Assembly (NCBI RefSeq): GCF_040807025.1
Contig: NC_090956.1
Coordinates: forward strand, 4,762,517 to 4,826,516
Source: Struthio camelus
Lineage: Eukaryota > Chordata > Aves > Struthioniformes > Struthionidae
Reading direction: 5' to 3'
Length of the DNA stretch: 64,000 bases
Positions 47,741-59,400 of the stretch are shown here, in pieces (position 1 is the first letter of the stretch; each line of letters starts with the position of its first letter). The notes below the pieces were generated by a model. The model was not told where the DNA came from. It did not search any database and saw only the letters and a program-made list of their open reading frames with translations. A program made the translations under genes and the position numbers.

Positions 47741-50700
47741 CTTCTGTGCTTTTGTTGCTGCGGAAACATTGTCCTTCCACCAGAAACGTGCTGTTTTGAT
47801 GTTGAGGGTAATTATAGGCAGCAGCAGATAGACGGGAGAGCAAGCAGGAATTGTTTTGCCAGATCTCAGCCCGAGCGGTTAAAAACTGTAAAAGTTCCAA
47901 GGCAAAAACATTTAACCCTCCTGTAAAAGCTTAATATGTTCCAAATGCTTTTGAGGAAAAACTGAACGGAATATAAAATGGTTTCCAGTTGCTCCTTTAA
48001 ATGGAAACCAGGACTATAGAAGTAGGATTTTTTTCAAGGGGGGAAGGGGCGTGGGGACTTTCCCCCTTTGCAGGACTGATGGTAAATACAGACTCTGGGT
48101 TCCTCGGGTCTTAAAAACAAGCGGAAATGTGTGTTGGCAGCTCGGGGGCTTGCTGAGACAGGCGGGCGCGTTAGGCACAGGGCGGGATTTCTGCAGCTCT
48201 CTTCGCTCCCGAAACGTGTATAGCAAAGAGTGGTTTTTGCCCTAAAATACATATGGAGGAAGAGACATAGCTGAAGCCGCTGGCCCCGGTCAGTTGTGCC
48301 CTAAAATTGGAAATAGGAAGAAAGCAGCAGTGATTTGGAGCTGCTGGTGGAGAAAGCAGCATGGAGGGGAATGCACTGCGGGTTGTAAATGCCATGGGCG
48401 TAAAAGCCTTGCTTTCCCAGGGTCTCCTCCGCAGCCACGGAGGGTCTCGGAGGAGGAGGAGAGGGGGCTGCTGCTGCCTCGACAACATGGCGTGTGGTTG
48501 TGTATGTGTATGGGGTTTTTTTTTTTTTTCCCCCTTAAGCCTTAAGATGGGCAGAGGGTAGCCTCGGGCATGGTGGCTCCCTGGGTTTTACCTGTTGCAG
48601 CTACACCGAGATCTAAAACCTCGGCCAGGGCTGGGTTACGCCGCTGTGCTGCACTGCACAACTGCTGTTCGCCGGGGAAGGCTTTGTCCCGAGATAGGCT
48701 CGGCTTACTGCTGATTACTCGGCAAGGCCGTCCTTGCTCCAAACCGTCAATAAAGCCGCCGCCTCCGATCAAACCGAAGGGGCTGGCTTTCGCGGAGGGC
48801 TCAAGGCAGCCCTTGTTGTTCAGCTGCCGCCAGCCTTTGTGCAGAGGGACCCGCTGGGGGCGCAGCGCGGGGAGCGCGGCGTGCGCCTGCCCGGCCGCTC
48901 TCCGTGCTCCCATCCGGACCGGCGGCACGTGCACGGCTCCGACAAAGGGACGTTGCTGAGGGTGCAGAAGTGGGCGCGCGGGAACCGGAAGATGCTCAAC
49001 GCCAAGTTTACACGGCCTTAATTTTGCCCTGTCTGCAGTGAAATAACATCCGTCGTTTGTTCAGTCCCCGGTTGCTCTAGTACCTGCCTAAAGCTAGAAG
49101 TCCCTCCTAAGACCGAGATCGCAGCGCTGCCTCTCCCAGCTGCGTTTTTGGGCCGTGCCAGGCCCTCAAAGCCCCCGGAGCCGTTCTGCTTGATGAGCTT
49201 TAAATTTTAAAAATCCAGCGGGCCAAAAAGGGTGCATCGGTGAGGTGCCCGCGCTGGGCGGTGGTGTTAGGCGTTGCGCGGCGCAGACGGGCGCCCGTGC
49301 GGAAGAGCTGAGCCCCTGCGCCGGCCGGAGCCGTCCTGCTCCGCGAGGGTCTCCGAGAGGAGACGTCCGTGGGGCCGAGCCCAGCGCAGGCTGCAATTCA
49401 GCAGGGCCTCACGGCTGGTAGAAACGCTGCTGATGACTGCTGCTACGAGGCGACCGGGGCTGCGGGCCAGCCCGCTGCGGGTGCTCGGGCACCTCGGGGC
49501 AGCGCGCAGGCTGCCTTGGGGGTCTGCATCTGTGCAAGAGCAACAGCTGCTTCCATTTTGCATCTGCAGCAGCCCGAAGGGGAGAAGGCGCTTGCGGTAC
49601 CCGGGCAGCGCTGGAGGCAGCCCAGCTGGCTCTAGCGCGCTTTCTCCCTGCTGCAGGTAATTGCTATTTAATGCACCGCAAATTAAGGTATGGCAGTTGC
49701 TCCAGGCTGGGTGAAGGGCTGGGAGCTGCCTGGGAGTTTGGGCTGGGCAAAACAGCCCCAGCTGAAAGCTGTGCACGGCCCTGATCAGCCTGGCCAGGTG
49801 CCTCCTCCTGCCGGGCAGAGAGGAGGAGGAGGGAGAGGAAGGCGCTGGAGCTACGGCAGGAGCAGAGGAGCTGGGTAGGCCAGGGAGGGCCGGTGGTGTT
49901 CTGGGGGGTGCCCCAGCGCAGTGGGTGGGAGCGGAGGAAGCGCCGTCGGGGGCGATGGCCGTGCCCACGCGGGCAGGGACCTGCTCCGCCGCCGCCCCGG
50001 CCGGCAGAGGCACCTGCCTCTCCTTCGGCCGGACGCGGCGTTTCGGCTCGGCCCGGCGGGGGCTTCCCGCGGGATGCTCTGCGTTGGGCAGCTCGGCCGG
50101 GGCGGTTCAGCGGGCGCCTGCGGCGGGGAGAGCCCGGGGCAGGCGGGCTGCGAGCAGATGGGCTTTTCCCCCCCTTCACGCGATAAGGGGATTTGGGGGT
50201 TTCCCCCCCTCCTCTTCTCCATCTCGCGGAGCAGAGGAGGAGGGCGTCTATCGCCCGCGCGGGACCCGCGATACCCCTGCGGCGCCGAGCACCCCGGCCC
50301 ATCGCTCCCGGCCAGCGCCTCCCCCTCGGAGCTGTCGTATGGGCAGGGCGATATCCGGCCTGGGGAAAAAAACAACGTTTTTGGCGAGAGTTGGTGGGTT
50401 TGCCGGGCTCCTCCGCGCTCAGGCTTGTTCGGGCGCTGCCTCCAGGCAGCGAAACGCCGTCTCGGCAGGAGGAAGCCCGGTCCCCTGCACCTTGGGGGTC
50501 TCCTGCACCCCGGGGTCTCCCGGAGGAGGTGGCACTGGGGCTGTGCCGCAGCAGGGGGTGAATCCCGGGGGCTCCGGTTTTAAGCCCGCTCGGTGGAGAG
50601 ATGAGCCTGTTGGTCTACGTTCCCTCCCCGATGTGCGGCTGTAGTCACCCCAGACCCCCAGAGCCAGCTAGAGGTCGCAGGTGCCACCGGAGATGCTGGG

Positions 50701-50844
50701 GTGGAGCCACCACCGCTCCTCTGGCTGGACGGGGGCTGCGGGCTCCAGGCGCCCGAGCTCCCGCCGGGAGCAGCGATGGGGCCCAAAGCACCAGCCAGCG
50801 CGGGCACGGAGCCAGGGCCTCCTGATAAACCACACAGCGAGCTC
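47741..50844. other. intergenic interval between convergent RNF216 and FSCN1
   Basis: The first 800 bp resemble the left-hand moderate-GC DNA. From about 48.5 kb the composition becomes GC- and CpG-rich. A T-run (TTTTTTTTTTTTTTCCCCC) lies near 48520. No protein family is recognized in the open frames. Confidence 0.7.
49250..50700. promoter_or_regulatory. orphan CpG island between the two gene ends
   Basis: Roughly 1.4 kb of dense CpG and GC, with overlapping stop-poor frames on both strands (- 49267-50013, - 49664-50302, + 49921-50583, + 49925-50644). All are Ala/Gly/Pro/Arg-rich and unlike known proteins, so I do not call genes. It lies about 1.5 kb past the RNF216 end and at the FSCN1 end, where no promoter is expected. 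It may drive a noncoding RNA, or simply reflect GC-biased base composition. Confidence 0.5.
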
Positions 50845-50863
50845 TCCTCTCCGAATGCCGGTT

Positions 50864-50869
50864 TTTATT
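50864..50869 (-). terminator. FSCN1: FSCN1 poly(A) signal AATAAA
   Basis: On the - strand the sequence reads AGACGAATAAAAACC, the first canonical hexamer after the stop. A long U-rich tract (50918-50965, read on the - strand) lies about 50 nt upstream and may act as an auxiliary element. Confidence 0.65.
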
Positions 50870-53096
50870 CGTCTTTCTCCATTTGAAGCTATTTTTAAGT
50901 TATACAAATGGCACTTACAAAAAAAAAAAAATTAAAAAAAAACCCAACAACAAAAAAAACCCCCAAAACTTAATTTCAGAGTGAGATGTTTTCAGAGAGT
51001 CACGACACCCGATAAAGAGGAGACAGGAGAAATTCTTGACCTAGCGTCACATGGAAGAAGCCAGAGCAGGAGTTACATGGTTCAAACTGCGACTAGGAAC
51101 AGGGGGAAGAGGCGACACGGTGGGTGTGAAGGCCAGCCAAAAGTCTGAGCCGAGTCACAGGGTCACTCAGGGTTTCACCAAGACACTTGGCCCTTTGAGA
51201 GGCACTTTTGTCCCCGCGCAACGGGTTGCGTTGGACCGCGCGAGCGAAGCCAGCGGCTGGGTTGGAGAGCTAGAGCCGAGGTAGAGTCCCGACGGTGTGG
51301 CTGGGGTCCCCGGTGGGCGCGCGGGACCCGTCTCTGAGTTATTGCCCTTCCCCTCGCAGGGGAAGGGTGAGCGGCTCCCCGAGCCGAGAGCGTAGCACCA
51401 AGCTCCTACGGAGGGATCCCTACGGCAGCGAGATGGCTTTAAGGCTTACGAGCCCCTTCCTCGCCTCTGGCGAGAGGCACCGGCCTTGCGTTCGGCACGG
51501 CGGCGAGCGCCGGCGGTCGGGCTCGCCGGAGCCGGCCGGCCGCCCGAGAGCTGACGACCGGCTCGCGCGCGGCGGCTCTCCCTCCCGGGGCGGCCGAGGC
51601 CGACGGGAGCGTTGGCAAGGAGGCAATCCCCCCCTTGGAAGGCCCCAAAGGATAAAGTGCCTTTCAACACCCTAAAGAACACGTTAGCATCACCCGTTAC
51701 AAACGTTCACATTTTACGCTAATGCAGACCTATTACAGACAACAGCCGGTAACACAGTGCCATGGCGAGCATATATAAATAGATAACTAACAAAAATACT
51801 GTTTTGGTCATTTTTCTGCTTCCAGTAAAGTTGAGATGACGTGCTGTCAAAGCAGAGGTGCCCCTTGGGTCGGCGGGACCAGGTGGCTGCCCGCCTCGGG
51901 CAGGATCACCGAGGGGGCAGCCGTCGCGACGGGCAGCTCGTAATTCAGCATTAGGTGCTCGGCGATTACGTTCACCGTTCCAGGTTATGAGGAGAGGGGG
52001 GGGGAAAAAAAAAAAAGTACTGAACAGATACCGCTGTGCAAAGTTTGCTACAAACTTTTCTATTCTGTAAACCAAAATCTGCAGTTCATGCTTCCAGCCA
52101 CCGCCCAGGGTAGGTTGTCTCTGCCAGCCGCGCTTGCGCTCCCCGCGGCCCGGGCTCCCGGGGCTCGCGGCGCGGCCGCCGCTGAGACCCGGCGCCACGA
52201 GAGCGGCCAGGCGCGCGGCTGGCCGCAGCAGAGGAGGCCTGGGAGGAGGGCAAGCGCCTCTCGAAAGACCTCTGGGGACACAAGACTCCCCGCGCCGGAG
52301 GGGGGCTGGGTCGAAGCCAGACAGCCCTACCCAGCGCGGTGCTGGTCCCTTTCCAGGCGCAGCCGTGCGATGAGCCCTGGGGACCGGGGGAGCTGCCTTG
52401 GGCTCCTGCTGATACCCACTGACGGGGTCTGAGATGTTCCTTCAGCAACTAGGAGCGCAGGCGGGGGCAGAGGGACAACCCCATTTGAAAGGAGTGCGGG
52501 ACTCCAGAGATGAAGGTCTGAGGCTTTCCAGACAGTATCACTCTAAAATAGTTTCTCGGTACATCACCTGTACGGCGGTGGGAGTTACACTCGCTAACCC
52601 TACACGCTTGCCGGCGTGTGCCAGCCCCATCCCAGGGACGTTTTGATATGTAAGGTCACCTCTTATGCCTCAGCTAAGGATGGAAAAATCTTTAAAAGCC
52701 AAGAGAGGCGAGACGATGCCTTCCTGGAGCCAGGAAGAGCAGGTTTAGCCTAGCGTGGTCTCTGGCCTCCCTTGGTTTGAGGGATGCTAGCGTGGGACAG
52801 GTTCTCCGGGAGATTGTCCAGCTTTAGGCTGCGTGGGATGGCCGCGGGGACGCCGGCAGGACCGAGCGAGATGGTGCCGGCGCTGATATGGCGTACGAGA
52901 GCACAGAGGTGACCTTATTCCCTTTTTCAATACAGGAGAGGGGGGAAAAAAACCTACGTAGGCGATGCTCAGGGCCGGGACGGGGTACGGCAGTGACTTT
53001 CCAAGGCGAGCGAGCCTGGAAGGAGGCAGGGGAGAGAGAGAGAGACCCCTCTACAAATCTATAGGCAGGCTGCACCACGTTCTCCAGGTTAATTTA

Positions 53097-53103
53097 TCCA
53101 GTT
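53097..53103 (-). promoter_or_regulatory. miR-145-5p seed match in FSCN1 3' UTR
   Basis: The - strand reads AACTGGA, complementary to positions 2-8 of miR-145-5p, about 155 nt after the stop. Human FSCN1 is a reported miR-145 target with several sites. This is the only match I saw here, a 7-mer. Confidence 0.55.
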
Positions 53104-53258
53104 CTGAAGGAGCTTAAGGGAGACCCACCTCCACCACAACGCACTGGGTTCTACGGCGGGAGGGGAGGGCAAGCCGGTCTGAAAATCCTTGTACAGAGAG
53201 GAGGAACAAAAAAGACAGGGGAAAGAGAAGTTGGCAATGGGAGGTACGCTAAAGTGCA

Positions 53259-53461
53259 TTAATATTCCCAGAGGGTAGAGGCGTCAATGGCGTCGGCGGA
53301 TGCCTTGAGGACGCCGGCATGGTCACCCTTCAGGTATTTGCCATTGATTTTGATAGCCACTTTGTTATAGTCGCAGAACTCAAAAAAGAAGTCCACGGGC
53401 GTATCGCTGCTGCTGGTGACGGACGACTCGTTCCCCACCATCCAGTACTTCCCGGTGGCAT
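53259..53461 (-). CDS. FSCN1: FSCN1 exon 5, C-terminus
   Basis: The acceptor CTCTGCCCGCAG precedes ATGCCACCG; 203 nt to TAA at 53261-53259. It encodes [50 protein letters not shown] and the terminal STLWEY, the end of beta-trefoil 4. Confidence 0.97.
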
Positions 53462-56400
53462 CTGCGGGCAGAGGGAGGGGAGACAACGCGGCCCCCGTGA
53501 GCGACCGCTCCGACGGCAAAATCCCGGCAGAGCCTCGGAAACCCCCCCGTGGCCGAGCCCCGGGCTGCCAGTGGGCTCTGGAGCAGCCCGGGACCGACCA
53601 CAGGGTTTGGTTCATCACTAGCAGTTCTGGCTCGCCCCCCAAACGGGCAGAGGTGACATAGTTTCCAGGAAAGCGGCCAAAACTAGCGCTCACTGAAACG
53701 GGTAAGGCGAAAAGGCTTAAAGGCAGGAGGTGGAGCACGGCCGTGCGGGGCGATCTCGCCTTGCTTCCCCCGCCCCGGATGGGCGCTAGTAAGAAATCAC
53801 CGCCGGCCGAAGCGCGTCCGCCCCGCCGGGCTTACCTTTGATGTTGTACGCGCCATCGTTGAACTCCAGCTGAAAGACGTCGTAGGAGGAGCGGTTGGAG
53901 TCGAGGGTGCCGGTCACCTTGCGGCAGCCGATGAAGCCGTGCTCCCCGCGGAGGACGATGATGGGCCTGTTGATGAGCTTCATCACGAAGTACTCGGTCT
54001 CGCCTGCGCGGGGAGGCAGAGGCGGGCGTGAGGAGAGGCCGAGGCACGGCAGACCCGGGTCCCCGCGGCCGGCGGGCGCCGGCGAGGGAGCGGGGCCGGC
54101 CGGCCCCTTCAGCAGCAGAGGGTATTTCCTCGGAGTTGTTAAGAAAATACGCTTTGTTGCTTCCAACCGCGGTGGGAAGAGGAGTCCGTCTGGGGAAGGT
54201 TTCCCACCCCAGCGTGTTGCCCCGTCCTCTCCAGCCCCCCGAGCTGGGCACGGGGGCAATCCTTACCCGCCGTCTCCATGGAGGCCGCCAGCTGCCCGTT
54301 CTTCTTCGCCGTCACGTACTTGCCGTTGGCGGCTTTCAGGGTGATGCGCTTGTCGCACCACTCGATGTCGAAGTAGCAGCTAGCGTTCCTGCCGGGCAGA
54401 GGGAGCAGCGGCCGGTCAGGGGGGCCGCCGCTCGGCAGAGCTCGCCCGCTCCGGCACGAGGCAGGGGCGCCGGGAGGTGCTGCCGGGTAGTCTGGCTCTG
54501 AGGAGCATTGCTAAGTGCACCTTTGCATGCTCAAAATCACTTGTGCTGCCAAGACGAGATTTGGCTTTCTGGATTCGCTTAATTTATCCTTTAATACCAG
54601 GCAACGCTGCAGTGACTATCCTGATAGGAAGTCGTCTTTCCAGCAGTGCTCTCCCTGGGTGAGCAGAGGCAGCAGGAGGGAAGGAAGCTAAATGCACTTT
54701 GGGGTTTCAGCCTGGCTTTCAACTAGCTCCTGCAGCCAGGTTTAACTGCAGGGTAAGCGTTTTGACAACCCAGCCTGCTGGGAAAGATTACGTGGCCCAA
54801 GGGAATTCCCGAGCATCTCACAGCAAGCCCAGGCTTAGATCTGGCTTTCCAGGGAACGTGCTTCCTTGCAAAGGAAGCGTTTGAAGGCAAGTGTCTAGGC
54901 TTGTCCGCTGCTTGCGCTGCCGTCGTGGGGTGGCTACAAAATACCTGCGCCCCTGGGAACGGCCTCGGGAGAAGGGGAGGCGGCTGGGGCAGAGGGGACG
55001 GCTGCTCCCAAGCCCTCCGCTCCCCCTTCCCAGGGTGCGTCATGCCAAAGGTGCCCAAAGCAGCCAGCCCCAGCCATGGGGGGCACGGAGGCCTGGAGAG
55101 ACCCCCCGCGGGACTCACTTTGTGGAGGCTGTGGACTGGATGCCCCCGTTGGAGGTGAGGGTCCAGTACTTCCCAGTGTAGGTCCTGAAGGCGCATTTCT
55201 TGGTGTCCTTGTTGATCTCCAGCTGGTAGGTCTCCTGGTCGCCCTCCTCATCCTGGTTGGCGGAGAGGTCCATCCCTGCGGGGCAGAGGCAGTGAGGGGG
55301 GACCGACCGGCGGACGGAGCTGGTGGCCCCGGGGCTCCAGCAGCGCCTCGTGCGGGTCCGCGCGCGGAGGGGACCTGGGGAACGCGGGTGCAAGAGCTGG
55401 GGGGCTGGTTCCCGCTCGCCTGAGCGTGCTTTGGCAGCACCCAAGTCCCCCACACGTGGCCTCCCCAAAGGCACTGTGGGTTCAAACCTGGGTTTTCCTT
55501 CGGGTCCTGGAGTATCAGGCCAGAAATGAGCCTTACAGGCTGAGCTGAAACAGCGGCGAGCTTCAGCCCGGGACCCCGAGGCTCCGTTATGGTTAAACAC
55601 CAAGTGAAGACGAACTTAGATATTTCACAAGTGAAAGCACTGTAGTTTTTTCCCTAAGAGGTGACAGCCAGGTTACTCAACCCATTAGCAGAGGCCACTG
55701 CATCACCTATGAATTGCCAGCTCATGGCATGTTTAAAGACCGTGGCGCCGTTTCTCGTCTGCGAGTTGTCCAAGTCCGTTAGGGAGGTGAGGGAGAGCGG
55801 GCTGAGCCCAGGTAGCCCTGGGGCACCCGAGCCCTTCTGCGGCCCTGGCAAAGCTGCGGGTCCCCTGCGGTCCCCCAGCTCCACGGGTCGGGGCAACGGG
55901 GCACCCCGCTGCTGCGGCCACCCGCCCCGTCACGCCAGGCCACCCACGCACCTGCCCACAGGCGTTTACCCCGAGAAAATCTGCTTAGTCAGGGCTACCG
56001 GGGCCAAACAGGGCAGATTTTTTGCCCAAAAATGCTTCTGGGATGCGAGCCACAAGCTGGAGCTGGGAGCTAAAGCAGGCAAAAGAGAAGAGCAGCCAGC
56101 GGTGGGTTGCAAAGAGGGAGCCGGGTGCAGGCACCCCTGTTCCCGCGCCTCCCAGCGCTTTAAAGCACATGAAGGGCCACTGCGAGGTCTTTGCGCTCCC
56201 ACCCGCCCGGGTCCCCGAGCCCGGGGGCGGCGCGGCCCTGCGTGCCTGCTCCCGGCGCAGCCGCGCCAGCCAGGGTGCTCGGCCCCCGCGCCGGCACCGT
56301 CGCCGCTGTTTTGCCTCCTGGTTTCTCAGGTTCTGCGCTCGTGGGCATTGCAGCACGCACTAGGTGCTGCGGGTTTTGGAGGTTGCGCCCTTCGCGGCCC

Positions 56401-59400
56401 TTTTTGCACTGTAAGTCCAGCAGCAAAGCCCCCTCCGCTCTGTTCAGAGGAAGCTGAACATCCGTGGAAGGAAACACCGCCTTTACAGAGGGAACAGTTC
56501 ACCAGATACGCTGCGCTTGCTGCTCTTTGAAATGGAAACTCCTCCACCAACACCCCGCGGCGGTTGTGTCAGACACCTACCTGGCGGCTCCAGACCGCCA
56601 GATCGGCGATCTGCATCTCCAAACACGCATCTGCATTCAACAGCGCTGCCAGGCCCCCGCTATCTGCTCCCCAGCTCCAGACTACCACCAGTTTGCATTT
56701 CTGCCCCGCACCCCTTTCAAAGGGGATTAGGCTCTGAAGGCTTTCCTTTGTTGTCTGCAGTCTTATCTGCCAGGCCTAAACCGTCATGTCCTCTCCAGGC
56801 TACCGCCCGCGCTGCTGCCTTTTGGCCAGCCGGGCCTCTCTCAACACCTTCTGCAGCCGCCCAGGTGCAAAGCGCCCGGCAGGCAGCGGCCACCCGGCTC
56901 TGCTTGCCAGGGCCACCCGTGTCCCCGCAGCAGGACCCCAGAGCGCTGTGCCCCCCTCCGTGCCCCGCAGCGGGCTGGGGGGGTTCCCGGGAAGGGCAAA
57001 GGCAGCAAAAAGGGGTGCAAAGCGGGGGGTAAAGCATAGCGGGGGGGAGCTGGGGACCGGCTGGAGCTGTCGCAGGGGCTGGCTGGGGCGTCACGGGGGG
57101 CAGCCGGGACTGCTGGCGGCGGACGGGCAGCTTGCAGCCGGGTCGCTCTGCTCAGCGACGGCCCTGTCCCTCGTTGCAGGAGCTCGCTGGCGCCCACTGC
57201 CCCGCGGTCCGGCCCCGGCCCGTTTCTGCCCGGCGGAGGGAAACGGGTGGTTTTGATTTTTTTGCCCTCCCGCTGGGGAAGACGGGCCAAGCCAGGCTGC
57301 TCTCAGCCCCGAGATGTGGCTCTGCCTCCAGGCACTGCTCGCAGGAAGGGCCGAACGCGTGATGCTGGTGCCGCCGGTGCCGCCTTGGCCGAAGCAGCCT
57401 TTGCCCGACTCCGAGGGCGAGACCCCCCTTGCTGAGCGCGCCAGCGAGCAGCACCCCCTCCTCAAAGCCCCGCTGGGTTGGGTTACGCCGACTCAGCGGA
57501 AAGGAATGCGATCAAGGCTCTGGCAGCAGGAGGCTTCCAAGGGCTGTAACGGAGCCCGGGCAGGAGGTTTGGGGGGTCGGAGCCGTGCAGAATCGGAGCA
57601 ACGCTGCCGGCTGGACGAGCCTCGCCGCGGAAAGGCAGGAGGGTCCCGGCTGGCAGCCGCTCTTGGAGAGCGTTGCCCGGCTCCTCCGAACGTCTGCTGC
57701 AGCCCGGGCATCCAGCCGTCGGACGTGCCCGGCCCCCGGCGTCGTTCCAGCTCCTGCACCCTGCAAAGTCGCTGCCGTTACCGCCACCGCCGAAGGTTAA
57801 TTACAGCGCTTGGTAAATTCAGAGTCTGCAGCCACCACAACTCTCCCTGACCTTGACTTCAGCTGCTAATTAAAGCTGGAGGCAGGAGGGGGACCGAGCA
57901 CGCCGCTTCGGCGGCAGGAAGGTGGAGCGGGAGCAGCCGGCTCCGTCCGAGACGCTCCCAGCCCTGGAAAATCCCCGTGCCGGGTGCCTTCCGAGCTGCG
58001 CTCTGCAACCTCTTCGGAGAACCCAAGCGATGGCAGGTTTGGCTCGCTGGACGGGTCTCAGTAGCACGTCTGCCAGGCAAAGACGTCGAGGCTGGACCCA
58101 GTGAGCGTGAAGCAGCATGTTCTTCACATCTCTGCTTCGGGGGCGGAGGAAGGACGGGACTGACGGAGGCAGTTGCAGCACGGCGGGGGATTTGGCACCA
58201 GCGTTTGCAGGAGCCTGGATACAAGAGCCAAGCGATCGTGCCGCCAGGGCCGAGCGTTCAGCTGCTCCGCACGGCGAGCCGGCATCAGTCTCCCAGACGC
58301 CCTGCGCTCGAGCTCCCAGGAGGGGACAGCCGGGGCAGCGCCGTGGGGAGGAACGCCGGAGCGGGAAACGACTTCCCAAGTCCTCAACTGCCCAAGTCTC
58401 CAACTGCTGCCAACACCTTGGGTTAGCAAGGCTGATGTCCCTGCCCACACCGCTCCCGCTCTTGTGCGCAGCGCTCCCAGGACGGCAGCCGGGCACGGAG
58501 CAAGCAGACACCCTTCCCTGCTTCTCCCCAGCAAAGACACGAGCTCCTCCACCTCAGAAAGCAGCATGGCTTCACAAGGAGCCGAGGGGACCCACGGGCA
58601 GCTGTTTCCCACAGCAGTGCCGGCTCGTGCAGAACATCTCCGTGCTGCCAGGTCCAAGCGTCCGGGGGGGCAACTGGGAAGCAGCAGTGTGACCGAACCG
58701 AAGCAGTGTCCAGCTAAAATGCAGCTCACCCCTACGGCGGCTGGGTGCACAGGAAGAGCTGGGAGGCGAGGGCACATCTGCAGCTGGGGAGCTGCACGTG
58801 CACAGGCTGCTTGTTTGGTTTCTAGAGCTTGGGAGCCAGCAGCACGGCCCAGAGTTGGCGTTTTAGCCCAGCACTTGGGGTAGAGCAATGGGAGCAGGCG
58901 CTGGATGCACCTTTTCCCATCGTTGCGACTGTACAGAGTCAAGGAGGCTCCGTTCCAAAAAGACGTGGTCACGGCCAAAAGACATGAGCTTGCCTCCGTC
59001 GAGGGATGAGCGGGGCGGCATCAGCATCTAACCCCCGGCGAGCTCCGGGCGGCCCAGCTTGCGGTCGCCTTGCCCAGCAATGCCCGAAGCCGGCGCGCCG
59101 AGCAGCCGGGCCCTGGGCCGGGGCGCTCGGGGGCTGCAGCGGGGGATTGCTCCTTCCCTTTGCTCCAAGCGGGACCGCAGCTCCCCGGCGCCTACCGCCC
59201 TGGCGGCCGAGCCACCAGCAAACCAGGCGGCCGGCCGCACCGCCGCCAGCCTCCACCGGTTTAGCCAAGTTTCCCTGCGGCGCTCTGGCCTTTTCCCGCC
59301 GCGAGCGGCAATCTGGCACCTGCCTGGAGAGGGGCCCCCTCCCTGCCTCCAGGAGGGAAAGCTGCTCGGGGTGACTTTGCCCCGGGACACGTCTTGCACC

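Larger units (their letters stand above)
50845..53258 (-). other. FSCN1: FSCN1 3' UTR (probable)
   Basis: Runs from the stop codon leftward to just past AATAAA at 50869-50864, about 2.4 kb, roughly twice the human 3' UTR as I recall it. It contains a miR-145 seed match (53097-53103), an AU-rich CTATTTATATAT near 51775-51785, a CpG-rich patch (51230-51660) and a U-rich tract just upstream of the poly(A) signal. Confidence 0.65.

Noticed and set aside
49267..50644. Several ORFs of 200-250 codons on both strands in the intergenic CpG island
   Set aside because: They overlap each other in different frames, with low-complexity residues and no supporting splice structure or homology that I recognize.
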